A stretch of DNA of 20,053 bases from Deltaproteobacteria bacterium UBA6967 (lineage in GTDB: Bacteria > SAR324 > NAC60-12). The stretch covers positions 12,096 to 32,148 of the forward strand of contig DJYX01000285.1 of NCBI GenBank assembly GCA_002450295.1. Direction: 5' to 3'. The translations under genes and the position numbers were made by a program. The notes below the pieces were generated by a model, which was not told the origin of the DNA, did not search any database, and saw nothing but the letters and a program-made list of their open reading frames with translations. Shown piece after piece: positions 6,124 to 13,431 of this stretch; the first letter of the stretch is position 1, and every line of letters starts with the position of its first letter.

Positions 6124-8253
6124 TCAATTAGAAGCTTCCGAGTAAGCCTGCAACATTGCAATTTGAGAGTTATAGGGTTCTTCGTCTCCCTCCTCAGGTC
6201 GAATTCTCTCATAGGTTCCATCTGAGAGTAATTCAAAGGATAATTGGTTGTCTTTGAGTTGTGATTGCAGGACTTTTTCCATCAGAATTTGTCGAAGCTG
6301 AGCTTCCAAAATAGGGGTTAGCACCTCAACTCGACGGTCAAGATTCCGTTCCATGATGTCTGCACTTCCAATGTACATTTCTTCTGAACCATCATTTTGG
6401 AAATAAAACAGTCTCGAGTGCTCAAGGAAACGTCCAATAATTGAACGAACTCGAATGTTTTCACTAATATTTGGAAGTCCTGGTCTAAGGCAGCAGATAC
6501 CACGAATGATCAGATCAATTTTTACACCTGCTTGAGATGCTCGATAAAGTGCTTGGATCACCGAGGGATGGGTAACTGCGTTTGCTTTGATAATAATCCG
6601 GCCTTCTTTACCAGATCGAGCAACCTCTGCCTCCCGGTCAATCATTTCCTCTAGCTTCCTTCTCAAGGAGCGTGGTGCCACTAAAAGGTTATCGTAATCC
6701 TGTTTGCCAGAATAGCCCGTTAGATAATTAAAAACGTCTGTTACATCTCGACCAATCTGCTCACTGGCGGTGAAGATGCCAAGATCAGTGTAAATTTTTG
6801 AAGAGCCTGGATTATAGTTTCCAGTCCCTATGTGCATATATCTTCTGATTCCATCTCCTTCTTTTCGAATCACCATGCACAACTTGCAGTGGGTCTTGAG
6901 TTTCAACATGCCGTAAACTACATGCGCTCCTACCGATTCGAGACGTCTCGCCCAGACAATGTTATTTTTCTCATCAAAACGTGCTTTGAGTTCTACTAGT
7001 ACAGCTACTTGTTTTCCGTCCTCCGCAGCTTCGATGAGCTTTTGAACAATCTGGGAATCTGATCCCACGCGATAAAGAGTCATCTTGATCCCAATAACTT
7101 GAGGGTCTTTTACTGCTGCAGAAATAAACTCCTCAACGGAATCGAATGACTCAAAAGGGTGATGTATCAAGAAATCCTGTAGTCGAATCCTATCAAAAAT
7201 GGTTTCTCTTTGTTCTCTTGTGAATAAGACAGAGGGCTTGAAGGGGGCATCCTTCAATTGAGGTAAAGGCAACTTCAGCAGGGTAAACCATTCTCCAAAG
7301 TTCATCCTAGTATGGGTCCTAGTGACAATGCCTCTTCCCCTTTCAATCTCAAAATTTTCCATCAATACTTGAAGGAGTTCTTCAGGCATTTGATCTTCCA
7401 CCTGAAGTAAGGAAACGTTGCCATAACGTAGTTGTTTCAGGCTCCGGTCAACGTTCTCAAGTAGATCACCAGCTTCGTCTTCTTGGATAACAAGGTCAGT
7501 ATCCCGGATGACTCGAAAGACATAGATATCCAGCACATTATTGTCAGGAAACAACTCATTCAAATTGTCTTTAATGACATCTTCGAGGTAAACAAATCCG
7601 TATCGACTTCCTGCCAATTCTTCAGGAACTGGAATGAATCTTGGCAAAATGTCTGGAATTTTTATCCGAGCGAAGTTCTTTTCATACGGACCGTATTTAA
7701 CTACTACCGCTAAATTCAAACTCATGCTGGAAATGAATGGGAAGGGATGTCCTGGATCAAAAGCAAGGGGTGTCAGAACAGGGTGGACTCCTTGCTGATA
7801 GTAGTTTGAAAGATATTCTCTCAATTCGGGAGTGTACTGATCAGGTTCGATGAAGCGTACCGAATGTTTCTCCAATTGGGGTCGGAGTTGTTCCGACCAA
7901 CATTGCTGTTGGTCTTGTTTCATCTGCTGTACTCTGGATCGAATCGCCCCAAGCTGCTCTTCTACACTCATTCCATCTGGAGCAATGTTATCACTTCCGG
8001 AGCGCATCTGTTTGAGAAGCGCCGCAACACGAACCATGAAAAACTCATCCATGTTTGTTTGAACGATCGCCAGAAATTTGACGCGCTCTAGGAGTGGATG
8101 ATTCTCATCTTTTGCTTGTTCCAATACTCTCTGGTTGAACTCTAACCAACTCAGCTCTCTATTGAAGTACAGCCGGCTATCGTTCAGATCTTCGGATGAA
8201 AGAATTTCATCCTCATTCAACAAGTTCGCGGAGTCTTTTTTATTTTTGGACAT
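6124..8253 (-). CDS. ppk: Polyphosphate kinase 1
   Basis: Polymerises the terminal phosphate of ATP into inorganic polyphosphate, a reserve and stress polymer. The 709-residue protein has the four-domain Ppk1 plan. An N-terminal helical domain opens with LYFNRELSWLEFN (about 28-40), followed by the head domain and two phospholipase-D-like catalytic domains. The phosphorylated histidine is His474 in YMHIGTGNYNP, and the second conserved histidine is His612 in LEHSRLFYF. An acidic N-terminal extension of about 25 residues and a short acidic C-terminal tail flank the core. The ATG at 8253 has no strong Shine-Dalgarno sequence. It is the first gene of the probable operon ppk-hisF-vWA-lipoprotein. 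I see no clear Pho box in the 176-bp divergent region upstream. Confidence 0.96.
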   Translation of the reverse strand: MSKNKKDSANLLNEDEILSSEDLNDSRLYFNRELSWLEFNQRVLEQAKDENHPLLERVKFLAIVQTNMDEFFMVRVAALLKQMRSGSDNIAPDGMSVEEQLGAIRSRVQQMKQDQQQCWSEQLRPQLEKHSVRFIEPDQYTPELREYLSNYYQQGVHPVLTPLAFDPGHPFPFISSMSLNLAVVVKYGPYEKNFARIKIPDILPRFIPVPEELAGSRYGFVYLEDVIKDNLNELFPDNNVLDIYVFRVIRDTDLVIQEDEAGDLLENVDRSLKQLRYGNVSLLQVEDQMPEELLQVLMENFEIERGRGIVTRTHTRMNFGEWFTLLKLPLPQLKDAPFKPSVLFTREQRETIFDRIRLQDFLIHHPFESFDSVEEFISAAVKDPQVIGIKMTLYRVGSDSQIVQKLIEAAEDGKQVAVLVELKARFDEKNNIVWARRLESVGAHVVYGMLKLKTHCKLCMVIRKEGDGIRRYMHIGTGNYNPGSSKIYTDLGIFTASEQIGRDVTDVFNYLTGYSGKQDYDNLLVAPRSLRRKLEEMIDREAEVARSGKEGRIIIKANAVTHPSVIQALYRASQAGVKIDLIIRGICCLRPGLPNISENIRVRSIIGRFLEHSRLFYFQNDGSEEMYIGSADIMERNLDRRVEVLTPILEAQLRQILMEKVLQSQLKDNQLSFELLSDGTYERIRPEEGDEEPYNSQIAMLQAYSEASN

Positions 8254-8429
8254 GGGAAATTTTTAGCTGGAGTTGCGTGATGACCAGGAAGTGGCTGCTA
8301 CGATTTATTCTTAGATTTTGAATGATCAAAACCATGATATTCTAACATTTTCTCAAAATTCATTTAATTTAGTCGGCTTGTAAATTGCACGGAAAAACTA
8401 TCTTTTCCACCTGTAATTGGGAGAACCTT
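8254..8429. promoter_or_regulatory. Divergent ppk / FliM-like intergenic region
   Basis: This region must carry the promoters of both divergent genes. Two small perfect dyads stand out: TTTTGA-ATGA-TCAAAA (8316-8331) and GGAAAA-ACTATC-TTTTCC (8391-8408), the second just before the plus-strand start. Either could be a regulator site. I could not fix -35/-10 pairs with confidence. Confidence 0.35.
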
Positions 8430-9143
8430 ATGGGGCACGAAAATATAGTACCTTCTGGAGATACCTTCTTAGATCCGGAAATCATGGAGGGAATGCTTCG
8501 AGAAACTTTCGGCCTTGAATCTGAAACAACTGCTGCTTCCTCACCAGAGGAGACTGAAATTTGCCAAACTCTTGATACGGTGCTTGAAAAATCCCTACTG
8601 CCCATTGCAGATCGACTTTCGGCTTATCTTCGTCTGATTTTAATGCAGGTCCTACCCCGACAATTACAAATAGAATTCAAGCGTCAATTTCAAACCACTT
8701 ATCAAGATTTAACTCAACTCTTTCCTAGAAGATCATACTTTTCAATGATCTGGGTACAACCTCACAACACCGTTTGGTTTATGCACCTTGATCGATCACT
8801 AGCTGAAGGCTTGGCCGGTAGAAAGTACAACCTCGAATTTGGCTCATCCGGTAAGCGCTGGCATGAAGTGACCGATGCAGATTCTGGAATTTACCTTGAG
8901 ATTGGCGAGATCTTACGACGTTGCTTCCACGGAATCCCAAGATCATGGAGTCAAAAGGGCAATTTAGAAATTGATCGATTCAAGCATATGCTTCAGCCAG
9001 GATATCTCGACGAAGTGGAGCCTGAGGATCTTTATGTCGTTCAGGAGTTCCAGATCAATCATCCTGAACTTCGTGGATGCCTCCATTTGGGTATTCCGTA
9101 CGTTGTCATTATGAGTCTACTGCGGGATGAACTAGCTGCTTGA
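8430..9143 (+). CDS. FliM middle-domain-like protein without a SpoA/FliN domain
   Basis: The 237-residue soluble protein resembles the FliM/CheC-like middle domain of the flagellar switch. Helix one (about 61-75) is followed by a strand pattern around 100-122, a G-rich turn AGRKYNLE (129-136) and a helix with EIGEILRR (157-164). At the end, about 185-233, a pattern like that closing FliM domains reads [13 protein letters not shown]. The N-terminal [11 protein letters not shown] (13-23) loosely recalls FliM's EIDALL peptide. The C-terminal SpoA domain that builds the flagellar C-ring is absent. ATG 8430 is preferred because GGGAG lies 6-7 bases upstream; a TTG at 8385 has no such signal. No flagellar gene is adjacent. 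It converges on lepA with a 12-bp overlap. The resemblance is by eye only and could be wrong. Confidence 0.55.
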   Translation: MGHENIVPSGDTFLDPEIMEGMLRETFGLESETTAASSPEETEICQTLDTVLEKSLLPIADRLSAYLRLILMQVLPRQLQIEFKRQFQTTYQDLTQLFPRRSYFSMIWVQPHNTVWFMHLDRSLAEGLAGRKYNLEFGSSGKRWHEVTDADSGIYLEIGEILRRCFHGIPRSWSQKGNLEIDRFKHMLQPGYLDEVEPEDLYVVQEFQINHPELRGCLHLGIPYVVIMSLLRDELAA

Positions 9144-10961
9144 ACCTCCATTGTCGATCTTCAGGACTGCCATGAAGGCTTCTTGAGGAACCTCAACAGT
9201 CCCCAGCCGTTTCATTCTTTTCTTTCCTTCCTTCTGTTTTTCCAAAAGCTTTCTTTTTCGTGTGATATCCCCTCCGTAACACTTTGCGGTTACATCCTTA
9301 CGCAAAGCCCCAAGGGTTTCTCTGGCAATGACCTTAGAGCCGATTGCTGCTTGAATCGCAATTTCGTACATCTGCCTTGGCAATAGCTTCTTGAACTGCT
9401 TACAAAGTTCCCTTCCTCGATAGTAGGCCTGTTCTTTCGGGACTATCAACGACAAAGCATCGACTACATCTCCATTCAATAGAATATCCAGCTTTGAAAG
9501 ATCACCCAATCGATAGTCAATCAACTCGTAGTCGAAAGAAGCGTAGCCCCGTGAAACTGATTTCAGTCGGTCATAGAAATCCAGAACAATTTCATTTAAA
9601 GGGAACTCATATTCGAGCATGACCCGGTTTGGTGAAGGATACTCCATGTTGGTCTGTATTCCCCTTCGTTCCTGAGCCAACTTGATGATGTTGCCAACAT
9701 ACTCTTGAGGGGTGAAAATTCTACTTCGGATATAGGGCTCTTCGATGTGGTCAAGCTCAGAAGCTGATGGCAGCTGTGAGGGATTATCAACCTTGATCAG
9801 TCCACCATCTTTCAAATGGACATCGTAGACGACACTTGGAGCGGTCGTGATGAGGTCAATTTTGAACTCTCTCTCCAATCGTTCCTGAGCAATCTCCATG
9901 TGGAGAAGACCTAAGAATCCACATCGGAACCCGAATCCCAGAGCCGCAGAGGTTTCTGGTTCATATGTCAAGGAGGAATCGTTCAAGGCCAATTTGCGAA
10001 GAGCCTCACGCAAGTCTTCGTAGTCCTCACTACTTACTGGGTAAATACCACTGAAGACCATTGGCTTGGCCTCAGCATAGCCTGATAGTGGGGTTGTAGC
10101 AGGTCTTTCCGCATGAGTGACTGTGTCACCAATTTTCGTATGACCAATGGTCTTAATTGAAGCACAGACAAAACCAACTTCTCCTGTACTCAGTTCGGAT
10201 CTTTCTTTTCTGAAAGGGGTGAAAACACCAAGTTGAGTCACCTCATACTCAAAACCAGTCGCCATGAACCGGATGACTTCTCCAACTGTAATTCTGCCAT
10301 CGATCACTCGAATGAGGATCACAATTCCCAAATAGGGATCAAACCAAGAATCAAAGATGAGTCCTCGCAGGGGAACATCCGGCTTTCCAGTTGGCGGCGG
10401 AACTTTCTTGACGATCTGCTCCAAAAGTTCTTGGATCCCGATATTGTTTTTGGCGCTGACTCTAGCAGAGTCTTGAGCGTCAAGCCCAATCACTTCTTCA
10501 ATCTCTGAAATGACCCGTTCTGGTTCAGCAGTGGGCAAATCAATTTTGTTAAGGACGGGAATAATTTCTAAATCGTTATCCAGCGCCATGTAGACATTTG
10601 CTAGCGTCTGAGCCTCCACTCCTTGAGCTGCATCCACAACAAGCAAAGCTCCTTCACAAGCAGCTAGAGATCGGGAAACTTCATAGGTGAAGTCCACATG
10701 GCCTGGAGTGTCAATCAGATTCAAAGTGTACTCTTGGCCGTCAGGTGCTTCGTAATTGAGCCGTACGGTTTGCGACTTAACTGTGATCCCACGCTCACGC
10801 TCAATGTCCATGTTATCGAGCAGTTGCTCTTGTGCCTCACGGTCTGTAATCGCATGCGTAGTCTTCATTAAGCAGTCTGCCAGGGTAGACTTGCCATGGT
10901 CAATGTGGGCAATGATCGAGAAGTTTCGGATGAAACGTGGATCAGTCGATTCGTTTTTCAT
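9132..10961 (-). CDS. lepA: Elongation factor 4 (LepA), ribosome back-translocase GTPase
   Basis: Ribosome-associated GTPase acting in translation and 30S assembly under stress. The 609-residue protein has the GTPase motifs AHIDHGKST (18-26), RGITVKS (58-64), DTPGH (84-88) and NKID (138-141). The EF-G-like domains II, III and V follow, then the LepA-specific C-terminal domain ending in a basic stretch ([18 protein letters not shown]) and KIDNGGSSS. Length and domain order are normal, and EF-G's domain IV is missing as expected. No Shine-Dalgarno sequence is seen before the ATG. A 14-bp palindrome lies 13 bases upstream of it. lepB often follows lepA in other bacteria; here the next gene is a convergent FliM-like gene overlapping its last 12 bases. 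Confidence 0.97.
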   Translation of the reverse strand: MKNESTDPRFIRNFSIIAHIDHGKSTLADCLMKTTHAITDREAQEQLLDNMDIERERGITVKSQTVRLNYEAPDGQEYTLNLIDTPGHVDFTYEVSRSLAACEGALLVVDAAQGVEAQTLANVYMALDNDLEIIPVLNKIDLPTAEPERVISEIEEVIGLDAQDSARVSAKNNIGIQELLEQIVKKVPPPTGKPDVPLRGLIFDSWFDPYLGIVILIRVIDGRITVGEVIRFMATGFEYEVTQLGVFTPFRKERSELSTGEVGFVCASIKTIGHTKIGDTVTHAERPATTPLSGYAEAKPMVFSGIYPVSSEDYEDLREALRKLALNDSSLTYEPETSAALGFGFRCGFLGLLHMEIAQERLEREFKIDLITTAPSVVYDVHLKDGGLIKVDNPSQLPSASELDHIEEPYIRSRIFTPQEYVGNIIKLAQERRGIQTNMEYPSPNRVMLEYEFPLNEIVLDFYDRLKSVSRGYASFDYELIDYRLGDLSKLDILLNGDVVDALSLIVPKEQAYYRGRELCKQFKKLLPRQMYEIAIQAAIGSKVIARETLGALRKDVTAKCYGGDITRKRKLLEKQKEGKKRMKRLGTVEVPQEAFMAVLKIDNGGSSS

Positions 10962-10973
10962 TTAGGCTTAGGG

Positions 10974-10987
10974 ACGTTCAAGAACGT
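10974..10987. promoter_or_regulatory. Palindrome just upstream of lepA
   Basis: ACGTTC-AA-GAACGT is a perfect 14-bp dyad, 12 bases before the lepA ATG (10961). Its two-base centre is too short for an RNA hairpin loop, which favours a protein-binding operator. GTTC/GAAC half-sites are reminiscent of some stress-regulator boxes, but the spacing does not match the LexA sites I know. Confidence 0.4.
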
Positions 10988-11013
10988 TTGGACAGTAATA
11001 AGTTGATGATGGG

Positions 11014-11041
11014 ATTAAAGAAAAACTAATATTTTTAACAA
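11014..11041 (-). promoter_or_regulatory. Possible lepA promoter
   Basis: Read on the minus strand, TTGTTA (11041-11036) and TTTAAT (11019-11014) are separated by 16 bases, a fair sigma-70-like pair upstream of lepA and its palindrome. It is a match by eye in AT-rich DNA. Confidence 0.28.
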
Positions 11042-11077
11042 GATTTCAAAGATTCCACCAGCCGAATCTCTGTGCCT

Positions 11078-11107
11078 TTGAATTGCTTTTTCAATCGCTT
11101 CTAATCT
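11078..11107 (+). promoter_or_regulatory. Possible promoter of the DUF2760 gene
   Basis: TTGAAT (11078-11083) and TAATCT (11102-11107) are 18 bases apart, about 43 bases before the ATG at 11150. Plausible sigma-70-like spacing, weak -10 match. Confidence 0.28.
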
Positions 11108-11149
11108 AAGATTTTGCCAAATACTTAACTACTTTGTACCCAGAGATCC

Positions 11150-11881
11150 ATGCAGCCTGAAAAAAATCTAAATTTTCTTTTCAGAATTTTTCTTTACTCC
11201 TTTTATTGCTTCTTCAGAGTGATTTTTAGCCGCCGAGCAGGCAACTATATCCATGCGGCTCTTGCTGAAGTCAGCAGAGTCAATGCGCTTGAAAAAAGCC
11301 AACGGAGATTGGAAAAGGAAAATAAAAAAAGACTCAAACAAGGATTGCCTCCATTAGCTGTTCCAGCAGATCCAGAAAGAGAAGATTTAGCTGAGCCAGA
11401 GCAAGCACAAGAGAAAGTAGCAGAAAAAGTCGTTGAAGAATCAAAACCGATAGATGCTGTGCAATCTAAAGAAAAAGATGAAATCTCCAAAAAGGACGAA
11501 AAAAATATTGATGGAGTTTTTCTCTTGTCTCTCTTTCAGAAGCAGGGTCGCTTGGTGGATTTTTTACAGCAAGACATCGCTTCTTTTTCGAATGCTGAGG
11601 TAGGTGAGGCAGCTCGAGTCGTGCATGATGGGTGCGCCAGAATATTAGGTGATTACTTCACAATGGAAGCGATCCGTACCGAGGAAGAAGGGGCATTGGT
11701 CAGCGTTGATGCTGACTACAATCTATCTGAAATTACACTAACTGGAAATTTGCGTGGGTCAGCTCCGTATCGTGGTGAATTGCTACATCACGGCTGGAAG
11801 ATCTCTGATCAGCACCCACCCGAACAATTGGATCCGAAAGCACGATTTATTGTTCAGCCAGCAGAAATCGAAGTACGCTGA
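11150..11881 (+). CDS. DUF2760 family protein
   Basis: A 243-residue protein of unknown function. The C-terminal half (about 118-243) matches my memory of DUF2760 closely: LLSLFQKQGRLVDFLQQDI, then VVHDGCARIL, a beta-rich part with TLTGNL, the motif YRGELLHHGW, and the ending VQPAEIEVR. The N-terminus (about 8-25) is hydrophobic and aromatic (LFRIFLYSFYCFFRVIF), so it may be membrane-attached. A charged, coiled-coil-like linker (about 45-115, rich in Glu and Lys) joins the two. In other bacteria DUF2760 genes often sit next to Hsp70/DnaK-like genes; none is visible here. It diverges from lepA and is followed by a terminator. The ribosome binding site is weak. Confidence 0.85.
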   Translation: MQPEKNLNFLFRIFLYSFYCFFRVIFSRRAGNYIHAALAEVSRVNALEKSQRRLEKENKKRLKQGLPPLAVPADPEREDLAEPEQAQEKVAEKVVEESKPIDAVQSKEKDEISKKDEKNIDGVFLLSLFQKQGRLVDFLQQDIASFSNAEVGEAARVVHDGCARILGDYFTMEAIRTEEEGALVSVDADYNLSEITLTGNLRGSAPYRGELLHHGWKISDQHPPEQLDPKARFIVQPAEIEVR

Positions 11882-11892
11882 TGAGGAAGCTA

Positions 11893-11925
11893 TAGCATTT
11901 CAATCAATCGAATGCTACACTTTTT
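11893..11925 (+). terminator. Intrinsic terminator after the DUF2760 gene
   Basis: TAGCATT (11893-11899) pairs perfectly with AATGCTA (11911-11917) around an 11-nt loop, followed three bases later by TTTTTG (T-tract 11921-11925). The stem begins 11 bases after the stop codon. The stem is GC-poor, so efficiency may be modest. Confidence 0.55.
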
Positions 11926-11929
11926 GTTT

Positions 11930-11958
11930 CTTTCGAATAACGAAAGATCTTCCTTTCG
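11930..11958. repeat. Alternating inverted repeats CTTTCG / CGAAAG / CTTTCG
   Basis: CTTTCG (11930-11935), CGAAAG (11941-11946) and CTTTCG (11953-11958) allow two mutually exclusive 6-bp hairpins, with 5- and 6-nt loops, sharing the central arm. They lie in the leader of the small lipoprotein gene. Confidence 0.4.
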
Positions 11959-12042
11959 AGAGCGGGCAACAATTCCTCTGAGCATCTGAGGTTAACTGCC
12001 CTTGGATGCCAATCCTCAACCATTCACTCAAGGATTCTGACC

Positions 12043-12336
12043 ATGAAAAAATTTGCTGCAGCCCTGTCAGTGATGTTGCTGATAGGAGGAATAGGCATTG
12101 CCGGTGGTTGTGACTATCACAACAAGTCTTACACGATGGCAAAAAACGCTACTGAAGCACCTCAAGGAACATTTGTTCTTTCGGTGGACGGCAAGCGTGT
12201 TATGAAGCGTGATCTCAACCCTGGACAAACGGTTTATACGGTTCAGAGTGAGATGGGCGAAATCTTGGCTCAAGATATCAGTTTTGATGAATTAGCTGAG
12301 CAATTCCCCGAGATCTACAGTCAAGTAAGCAGCTAA
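12043..12336 (+). CDS. Small putative lipoprotein, unknown family
   Basis: A 97-residue protein with a clear signal peptide (KK at 2-3, then a hydrophobic stretch to about 20). It ends in a lipobox-like AGGC with Cys23 as the probable lipidated residue; Ala at -3 is not the commonest choice. The mature part of about 75 residues has VLSVDGKRVMKRDLNPGQTVYTVQ (44-67), suggesting a small beta domain, then an acidic helical tail. I do not recognise the family. AAGGA 8 bases before the ATG supports the start. A strong terminator follows 17 bases after the stop, so it is probably a single-gene unit. Confidence 0.68.
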   Translation: MKKFAAALSVMLLIGGIGIAGGCDYHNKSYTMAKNATEAPQGTFVLSVDGKRVMKRDLNPGQTVYTVQSEMGEILAQDISFDELAEQFPEIYSQVSS

Positions 12337-12352
12337 ATAACTGGCCCTTAGA

Positions 12353-12386
12353 CCGGAGGTTTGAACTATCAACCTCCGGCTTCCTT
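12353..12386 (+). terminator. Strong intrinsic terminator after the small lipoprotein gene
   Basis: CCGGAGGTT (12353-12361) and AACCTCCGG (12371-12379) form a perfect 9-bp GC-rich stem with a 9-nt loop, followed by the pyrimidine-rich CTTCCTT. It separates the lipoprotein unit from moxR. A TTG at 12361 lies inside the stem, so moxR does not begin there. Confidence 0.75.
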
Positions 12387-12417
12387 CTGTCCTCACTCAA
12401 CCCCCTGCCCCTGCTTA

Positions 12418-13422
12418 ATGGCATTCATGCCTGAAAATTCAAAAATAAGTCCTCCTGATTTCGAAGCAGTTCATGCTCGACTTCGTGAATTTCCAGTGCA
12501 GTTCCGGACTGAAATTCATCGGATAATTGTTGGTCAGGAGGAAGTCCTAGATCAACTGCTGATTGCGCTCTTGTGCAACGGCCATGTGCTGCTGACTGGA
12601 GTGCCAGGGTTAGCTAAAACTCTGCTAATTAAGACCCTGGCGAACCTCTTTCGACTGAACTTCAATCGAATTCAATGTACGCCTGATCTGATGCCATCAG
12701 ATATCAGTGGTGTCGAAATCCTAGATGAGAATGAGCAAGAGCGAAGGTTTCGCTTCATTGAGGGACCCGTCTTCACCAATCTCTTGCTGGCGGATGAAAT
12801 CAATCGAACTTCTCCACGAACACAGGCTGCTCTCCTCCAAGCCATGCAGGAAAAGCAAGTTACTGTGGCAGGCAAGACTTACCAACTCACTCATCCATTC
12901 ATCGTGTTCGCAACTCAAAATCCAATCGATTCTGAGGGGACCTATCCACTTCCAGAAGCGCAACTTGACCGATTTTTATTCAATGTCGAGATGGAGTACC
13001 CAAGTGCGACAGAAGAAGCAGAGATCGCAGTCCAATCACAGACCCAGTCCCAGGAAGTGAATGCTTTCTTTGATGGAAGTGATTTGCTGAAAATACAGCA
13101 ACTTGTCGATGAAGTCCCGATAGCTCCCCATGTCGTTGATTGGATCGTACAGCTTGTCCGAGCCACAAGGCCCCAAGACAGTTCGGTTGAGCCCATCAAA
13201 AAATATGTTGAATGGGGTGCAGGTGTCCGAGCATCGCAAAATCTAGTGCGAGCTGCCAGAGCCCACGCCCTACTGAAGGGTGATTCGGTGGTCAGCAAAG
13301 AGCATGTTCGCTATGTTGCGCCTTCGGTGCTTCGCCATCGTATCATAGTTAATTTTATTGGTGAGGCTGAGCAATGGACTCCCATTCGTCTAATTGAACT
13401 GCTACTCGAAAATCATACTTAG
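12418..13422 (+). CDS. moxR: MoxR-family AAA+ ATPase
   Basis: AAA+ chaperone-like ATPase; family members remodel or insert cofactors into vWA-domain client proteins. From ATG 12418 the protein has 334 residues, a usual MoxR length. It shows Walker A GVPGLAKT (61-68), Walker B LLLADE (122-127) followed by INRTSPRTQAALL, sensor-1 ATQNP (165-169), and the arginine-containing EAQLDRF (180-186). The lid domain follows, with SRQNLVRAAR-like ASQNLVRAARAHAL. A longer frame opens at TTG 12361, but that is within a terminator stem. ATG 12430 is an alternative start. No Shine-Dalgarno sequence precedes either ATG; the leader 12380-12417 is pyrimidine-rich. The usual DUF58 and vWA neighbours are missing. 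tex follows after 9 bases. Confidence 0.93.
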   Translation: MAFMPENSKISPPDFEAVHARLREFPVQFRTEIHRIIVGQEEVLDQLLIALLCNGHVLLTGVPGLAKTLLIKTLANLFRLNFNRIQCTPDLMPSDISGVEILDENEQERRFRFIEGPVFTNLLLADEINRTSPRTQAALLQAMQEKQVTVAGKTYQLTHPFIVFATQNPIDSEGTYPLPEAQLDRFLFNVEMEYPSATEEAEIAVQSQTQSQEVNAFFDGSDLLKIQQLVDEVPIAPHVVDWIVQLVRATRPQDSSVEPIKKYVEWGAGVRASQNLVRAARAHALLKGDSVVSKEHVRYVAPSVLRHRIIVNFIGEAEQWTPIRLIELLLENHT

Positions 13423-13431
13423 TAGATCTTC

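Noticed and set aside
8385..8429. N-terminal extension of the FliM-like gene from TTG
   Set aside because: It covers a dyad (8391-8408) and lacks a ribosome site, whereas ATG 8430 has GGGAG at good spacing.
12361..12417. N-terminal extension of MoxR from TTG
   Set aside because: The first bases lie in an intrinsic terminator stem. The added residues, rich in Pro and Cys, have no place in the MoxR family, and ATG 12418 gives a normal length.
12721..13298. Long open frames opposite and in shifted phase within moxR and tex
   Set aside because: They overlap strongly recognised conserved genes, have no ribosome sites or family resemblance, and are expected shadows of codon bias.
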